A DNA stretch of 10,700 nt, from the NCBI GenBank assembly GCA_017476305.1, contig JAFVAA010000775.1:1-10700 (forward strand). The letters are read 5' to 3'. The position numbers and the translations under genes were made by a program. Every line of letters starts with the position of its first letter. Within the stretch, counting starts at the first letter, position 1. Below the pieces are notes generated by a model. The model did no database searches. It was given only the letters and a program-made list of their open reading frames with translations, and was not told the DNA's origin. Shown here piece by piece: positions 7,696 to 10,700 of this stretch. Source of the stretch: Lachnospiraceae bacterium. Lineage in GTDB: Bacteria; Bacillota; Clostridia; Lachnospirales; Lachnospiraceae.

Positions 7696-8490
7696 TTAAT
7701 TTTTTTTGTCTAAAAAACCTATCCTTCCCATAGCCCACTCATATTGAGCCATATATTCCCCTGTAAATCGGGTCAGTTGCCCAAAATCGCTCTCAAGTGC
7801 CTCATAATAATCACAGCGGATCTTATCCGGGACGATCGCATAGGAGTCCCTGTTTTGAATATAGATATCACTAGAACCAAGTTCATTAAGCTTAGAGCGA
7901 AACTCATGTGTGATCTGTGCAAAATAATGTCTCTGTCTGTCAGCATTGCTTATCCGATCCCCCCACAATGCCGCCCGGATCTGTGCATTCGTACACTCCG
8001 CACCTTTTCTGTCTATCAGATAGGCAAAGAATTCCTTTGTCTTTGCCCGCCCGAAGGAAAGTGGCTCTCCATCATAAAAAACAGCAAAATCTCCAAAGCA
8101 CTGAACATATAACCCTTTTCTCTCCTCTCTGACCGGATGGCGGAGATTATGAAGTGCATTCCTCAAATCTTCTTTTTTTACAGGTTTCAAAACATAATCG
8201 CTCACATACAGCCTATATGCATCTAACGCATATTCCGGATAGGCCGTAGTGATAACGATATTGGTCATCGGACGGATTCTTTTTATCTTCTCTGCCAGTC
8301 CAAGTCCATCTATATCCGGCATCTGTATATCAAGAAATGCCACATCAAATGCATTTTCCCTGCATAACTCTATGGCTTCATAAACATCATCCGTCTTCGT
8401 TATGGCAGCATCCGGTACAACCTGTGCTAAAGATCTGTATAAATCCATCAGTGCTGTACGTTCATCGTCTACAATCAGAATGTTCATCAT
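7696..8490 (-). CDS. SAPR-family response regulator (receiver + SARP-like winged helix, short C-terminus)
   Basis: This 264-residue transcription factor is expected to be phosphorylated by the kinase encoded immediately upstream. The receiver (about 2-117) has D8/D9, phospho-acceptor D54 in AFLDIQMPDIDG, switch T82 and K102 in VLKPV. A winged-helix domain (about 128-222) begins with the strand CFGDFAVFYDGEPLSF and carries TKEFFAYLIDRKG and the helix around ALWGD, as in SARP/BTAD-type regulators. After it, only about 40 residues remain, holding the FTGEYMAQYEWA segment that normally opens the BTAD domain, so the usual long helical BTAD is almost wholly missing. The start overlaps the kinase stop as ATGA; a second ATG directly follows at 8487 and has better SD spacing (AGGAG, six bases), so the true protein may be 263 residues. 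The likely target is the repeat-bearing promoter just downstream. Confidence 0.92.
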   Translation of the reverse strand: MMNILIVDDERTALMDLYRSLAQVVPDAAITKTDDVYEAIELCRENAFDVAFLDIQMPDIDGLGLAEKIKRIRPMTNIVITTAYPEYALDAYRLYVSDYVLKPVKKEDLRNALHNLRHPVREERKGLYVQCFGDFAVFYDGEPLSFGRAKTKEFFAYLIDRKGAECTNAQIRAALWGDRISNADRQRHYFAQITHEFRSKLNELGSSDIYIQNRDSYAIVPDKIRCDYYEALESDFGQLTRFTGEYMAQYEWAMGRIGFLDKKN

Positions 8491-9785
8491 TTTCTCCTTT
8501 CTTTCGATACGTCAGGTATCTTTACATATGCAATGGTACCTTTTCCGGGACGGCTTAAGATACATAGCTCTCCACCACACATATATTCTAAACGATCTCT
8601 TACATTCTTTAATCCTATGTGCATATGTTTTCCGGTTAAATCTGTATCATCATAATCCCGCATCGCAGTGTCTGCATGAAATCCCACTCCATCATCCTGC
8701 ACTTCAATCCTATGTGTACCGTCCTTTCTATAGCACTTTATAACCAGCGTACCCTTTCCGCCCTTGTTACCACGAATACCATGACTGATCGCATTTTCAA
8801 CCAGGGCCTGGATTGTAAACGCTGGCAGCTTATAGTTTGTATCTGTAATATCATATTCTATGGAAAGCTTATCTCCGAAACGTTCTTTCTCCAAATACAG
8901 GAAATGATTTACGGTCTCAAATTCCTTTTTTACTTCAATGCATTCCATGCTCGCAAGAAGATCAATACTGCCCCTCAAAAATCCTGCGAAGTTGTCTAAC
9001 GCCTCTTCGGCTTTTTGCGGCTCGTCCAAATATGCCTTGATCACCGTCAAACTGTTATATATGAAATGCGGCTGCATCTGGGACATCATGATTTTCATCC
9101 TCTGACCAGCCATCATATCTTTTTCATGTTCTCGTACATATTGCAAATGAAGCCAGATGTATTGAAACACACTGCAAATGACAATAGTGGGCAGGAGAAG
9201 CGAAACCTGAAAAAATCTCCACTCTCCCCCAAACGAATCAAGTCCCGTTGCCAAAACAATCAAAAATGCATTAAATATCTGGACGAATGACTCCAACTTC
9301 CTGGTATTTCCATATTCAAGAAACGACAACCATACAAACCGTAACAGAAGCAGGAAACTTACCACATGACTTGTATATCCTAACGGTCCTCTGATAAAAT
9401 GATTGTCCTCGCTGATCCAGAAGCATATATGCGAAAAAAGTGAGGTCATGTGAATTGCCATATTACCAAGTACAAGAATCCATCCTAAAAAATATCTCCT
9501 GCGTATATCCACAAGAGTGCAGAACACCACAAGAATGGCCGGTCTGATAGAATAAGCGATAATATCAGTGATTGTCTGAATCACATACTGCGGTTCTATT
9601 TTTTCTACATAAAATGATACATATTGGTTGATAAGCAGTACAGTTATCATTAAGATAATGATAAGCATAATCCGCCGCTCCCTCCTGCGGATATACGGAT
9701 CCACAAGCACGGTAAGCAGCAATCCCGCCATGCAGACCCCCAAAGGTATAAGAATATTTAATTCTGTTCTGACCAACTCATTCAT
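8487..9785 (-). CDS. Seven-helix LytS/YehU-type sensor histidine kinase
   Basis: A 432-residue membrane kinase of the His_kinase (LytS-like) class. Seven hydrophobic segments (about 10-29, 39-59, 74-93, 99-118, 136-157, 167-184, 191-212) form the sensor, with no large extracellular domain. A short helical linker leads to the phospho-acceptor H240 in MSQMQPHFIYNSL, the hallmark of this class. The ATP-binding domain has the N box VENAISHGI (329-337), DDGVGF (364-369), HIGLKNV (389-395) and RPGKGT (412-417), so it appears catalytically complete. The GAGG ribosome site lies seven bases before the ATG. The gene ends within the start of the response-regulator gene (four-base overlap), marking a cognate pair. 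Kinases of this class usually pair with LytTR regulators, but pairs with SAPR regulators occur in Clostridia. The signal is unknown; a membrane or small-molecule cue is plausible. Confidence 0.93.
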   Translation of the reverse strand: MNELVRTELNILIPLGVCMAGLLLTVLVDPYIRRRERRIMLIIILMITVLLINQYVSFYVEKIEPQYVIQTITDIIAYSIRPAILVVFCTLVDIRRRYFLGWILVLGNMAIHMTSLFSHICFWISEDNHFIRGPLGYTSHVVSFLLLLRFVWLSFLEYGNTRKLESFVQIFNAFLIVLATGLDSFGGEWRFFQVSLLLPTIVICSVFQYIWLHLQYVREHEKDMMAGQRMKIMMSQMQPHFIYNSLTVIKAYLDEPQKAEEALDNFAGFLRGSIDLLASMECIEVKKEFETVNHFLYLEKERFGDKLSIEYDITDTNYKLPAFTIQALVENAISHGIRGNKGGKGTLVIKCYRKDGTHRIEVQDDGVGFHADTAMRDYDDTDLTGKHMHIGLKNVRDRLEYMCGGELCILSRPGKGTIAYVKIPDVSKERRK

Positions 9786-9860
9786 AATTCATCCTCAATA
9801 CAACCGTCATTTTTCTATGGTTCAAGTTTTTTATGCTGACTTTATACTTTTTCATATATT

Positions 9861-9926
9861 TGTCCATGCTTTTTGGACATAATGAAGTTTGCTTGCAAAC
9901 TTCCATGATAAATGCGAAACATTTAT
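9861..9926 (-). promoter_or_regulatory. Three consecutive hairpins in the leader of the kinase/SAPR operon
   Basis: Reading the minus strand from the predicted start near 9933, three inverted repeats follow almost back to back: ATAAATG/CATTTAT (9926-9920 with 9914-9908, 5-nt loop), GAAGTTTGC/GCAAACTTC (9903-9895 with 9892-9884, 2-nt centre), and TGTCCA/TGGACA (9879-9874 with 9866-9861, 7-nt loop). All arms are perfect. The leader is about 148 nt. No T-run follows the last hairpin, so simple termination is unlikely. The 20-bp GAAGTTTGC dyad could equally be a DNA operator downstream of the promoter. I recognise no known riboswitch family. Confidence 0.55.
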
Positions 9927-9939
9927 TTTTTCATAATCT

Positions 9940-9967
9940 ATTATATGATTTTCCAAAATAAAATCAA
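9940..9967 (-). promoter_or_regulatory. Sigma-A-type promoter of the kinase/SAPR operon
   Basis: On the minus strand TTGATT (9967-9962) and a perfect TATAAT (9945-9940) are separated by 16 bases. The predicted start is near 9933, giving a leader of about 148 nt before the kinase ATG at 9785. No SARP-like repeats like those at 7652-7671 are visible here, so the operon does not look autoregulated through the same site. Confidence 0.7.
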
Positions 9968-10022
9968 CATAAACAGACGATTGCTCCAGATTTTTCTACA
10001 AACCGTTTTTTTCTAATCATCC

Positions 10023-10071
10023 ATGTAAAAACTATATTACTTGCTAAATCACATTTTACATAAAAACTATA
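10023..10071. repeat. Paired direct and inverted repeats in the divergent intergenic region
   Basis: TAAAAACTATA occurs twice in direct orientation, at 10026-10036 and 10061-10071. Overlapping these copies, ATGTAAAA (10023-10030) and TTTTACAT (10054-10061) form a perfect 8-bp inverted repeat whose centres are 31 bp apart, about three helical turns. The site lies between the leftward kinase promoter and the rightward XRE promoter and could be an operator for either. AT-rich sequence makes chance repeats more likely. The rest of the 428-bp gap (9786-10213) holds the two promoters and the hairpin leader described separately; I see no other gene in it. Confidence 0.35.
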
Positions 10072-10139
10072 ACAAAGCTGATCGTGAATTCATATATGAT
10101 CTTCTTCTCAAATGTAATGCTTTCCTGGTGAGTTACTGT

Positions 10140-10168
10140 TTGATTTGCTTTTCCTTACATGATATACT
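10140..10168 (+). promoter_or_regulatory. Promoter of the XRE regulator gene
   Basis: TTGATT (10140-10145) and TATACT (10163-10168) are separated by 17 bases, and TGA precedes the -10, giving an extended -10 motif. The predicted start near 10175 gives a leader of about 39 nt to the ATG at 10214. Confidence 0.6.
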
Positions 10169-10213
10169 TTAAAGCATCTTGACAAAAACAATTCTATCTT
10201 CCGGAGGTACACC

Positions 10214-10700
10214 ATGAGAAACTTTAAGACCGCAAGACTCATCAACCACATGAAATCCACCGATGCCATGGAAGCTTTAGGCATCTCCCAGCCGACGCTC
10301 AGTGCGTGGGAAAGAGGCGTGAAATCACCCTCCATAGAGAAGTTAGAGCACATGGCAGATGTGTACGGAGTAACTACGGATTTTCTTTTGGGAAGGACGG
10401 AAGAAGGTCATTCCTCTGATTTTTCACCGGCTCCGGTTCCGAAAGAGAACCTGATGATCCTGCACGGAAAGCCGGTCTGGTGCAGGGAACACGGATGGAT
10501 GCTCGTCAATGCGATTGAGGGTTGTTTTTTATCTGCAGACGGAAAAAAGATTTCATTTTCAGAAACGGAGACTGGATTGGAAGTCTACCGGACTGCTCCG
10601 GTATTTGCAGAGAGTGCTGTACCGGAAGCTGCGCCACTGAAGCTTTCTGAGATAGCTGATAAAGAAAAAATCTGGGTAGAGCCGATTTCTCAGGATGAGA
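10214..10700 (+). CDS. XRE-family helix-turn-helix regulator, 3' end outside the window
   Basis: The frame opens at ATG 10214 after GGAGGT (10203-10208, five bases before the start) and remains open for 162 codons to the window end, so the C-terminus is missing. Residues about 5-62 form a Cro/C1-type HTH with LGISQPTLSAWERGVKSPS as recognition region, followed by EKLEHMADVYGVTTDFLLGR. The segment before LGIS is about five residues shorter than in ordinary members, as if part of helices 1-2 were deleted. A Pro/Ser-rich linker (about 66-77) joins a second small domain (about 80-120) with HGKPVWCREHGWMLVNA, seen by memory in Clostridial HTH proteins of unknown role. It is divergent from the kinase operon and might regulate itself or that operon. 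Its codon use seems somewhat more GC-rich than its neighbours. Confidence 0.85.
   Translation, partial: MRNFKTARLINHMKSTDAMEALGISQPTLSAWERGVKSPSIEKLEHMADVYGVTTDFLLGRTEEGHSSDFSPAPVPKENLMILHGKPVWCREHGWMLVNAIEGCFLSADGKKISFSETETGLEVYRTAPVFAESAVPEAAPLKLSEIADKEKIWVEPISQDE

Noticed and set aside
9778..9906. 42-residue minus-strand frame through the kinase leader, ending inside the kinase start
   Set aside because: It starts MEVCKQTSLCPKS but has no ribosome binding site, and the perfect hairpins explain the sequence better as RNA or DNA structure. A leader peptide is not excluded.
10179..10184. Perfect TTGACA on the plus strand before the XRE gene
   Set aside because: Its matching -10 would fall in the ribosome binding site, where no TATAAT-like sequence exists. 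The promoter at 10140-10168 is better.
10108..10353. Minus-strand frame of 81 codons
   Set aside because: It is antisense to the start of the XRE gene, which has a clear HTH domain, promoter and ribosome binding site.

Overview
The window looks like chromosomal DNA of a Gram-positive gut or rumen anaerobe of the Lachnospiraceae type (Butyrivibrio, Roseburia, Eubacterium and relatives). This rests on the moderate-to-low GC content, strong GGAGG ribosome binding sites, and the families present: a beta-propeller hybrid kinase, an HD-GYP membrane receptor, a SAPR-type response regulator, and a membrane-protein N-terminus typical of that family. The genus cannot be fixed by eye.

Almost everything is on the minus strand, so transcription runs right to left, and every minus-strand gene is a signalling gene. 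In order of transcription: a seven-helix LytS-type histidine kinase (9785-8487); a SAPR-family response regulator overlapping it by four bases (8490-7696); a 280-bp gap holding a strong promoter and a long leader; a membrane HD-GYP cyclic-di-GMP phosphodiesterase (7415-5268); a 57-bp gap with a hairpin; a 1413-residue propeller hybrid kinase with HisKA, HATPase, receiver and HPt (5210-969); a translationally coupled double-receiver protein with no output domain (968-210); and the first 42 residues of another membrane protein leaving the left edge. On the right, a 428-bp divergent region carries the promoter and structured leader of the kinase operon, then a plus-strand XRE-type regulator (10214 onward) cut by the window end.

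The most striking signal is the promoter in the gap upstream of the HD-GYP gene. Two perfect copies of a 9-bp direct repeat (TGTGACAGT) are spaced 11 bp apart, and the nearer copy ends exactly 8 bp before an extended -10 (TGTTATAAT). This is the geometry known for SARP activators of actinobacteria, and the gene just upstream encodes a response regulator with a SARP-like DNA-binding domain. The simplest model is that the kinase/SAPR pair directly switches on the phosphodiesterase. Between this promoter and the phosphodiesterase start lies a roughly 215-nt leader with a terminator-like hairpin and a U6 run about 40 nt before the ribosome binding site, so a second, attenuation-like control layer is possible.

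The propeller kinase and double receiver form a second phosphorelay module. Neither carries a DNA-binding or enzymatic output that I can see, so its output is unknown. Cyclic-di-GMP signalling through the neighbouring membrane proteins is only a guess. I see no rRNA, tRNA, CRISPR array, insertion sequence or integrase.
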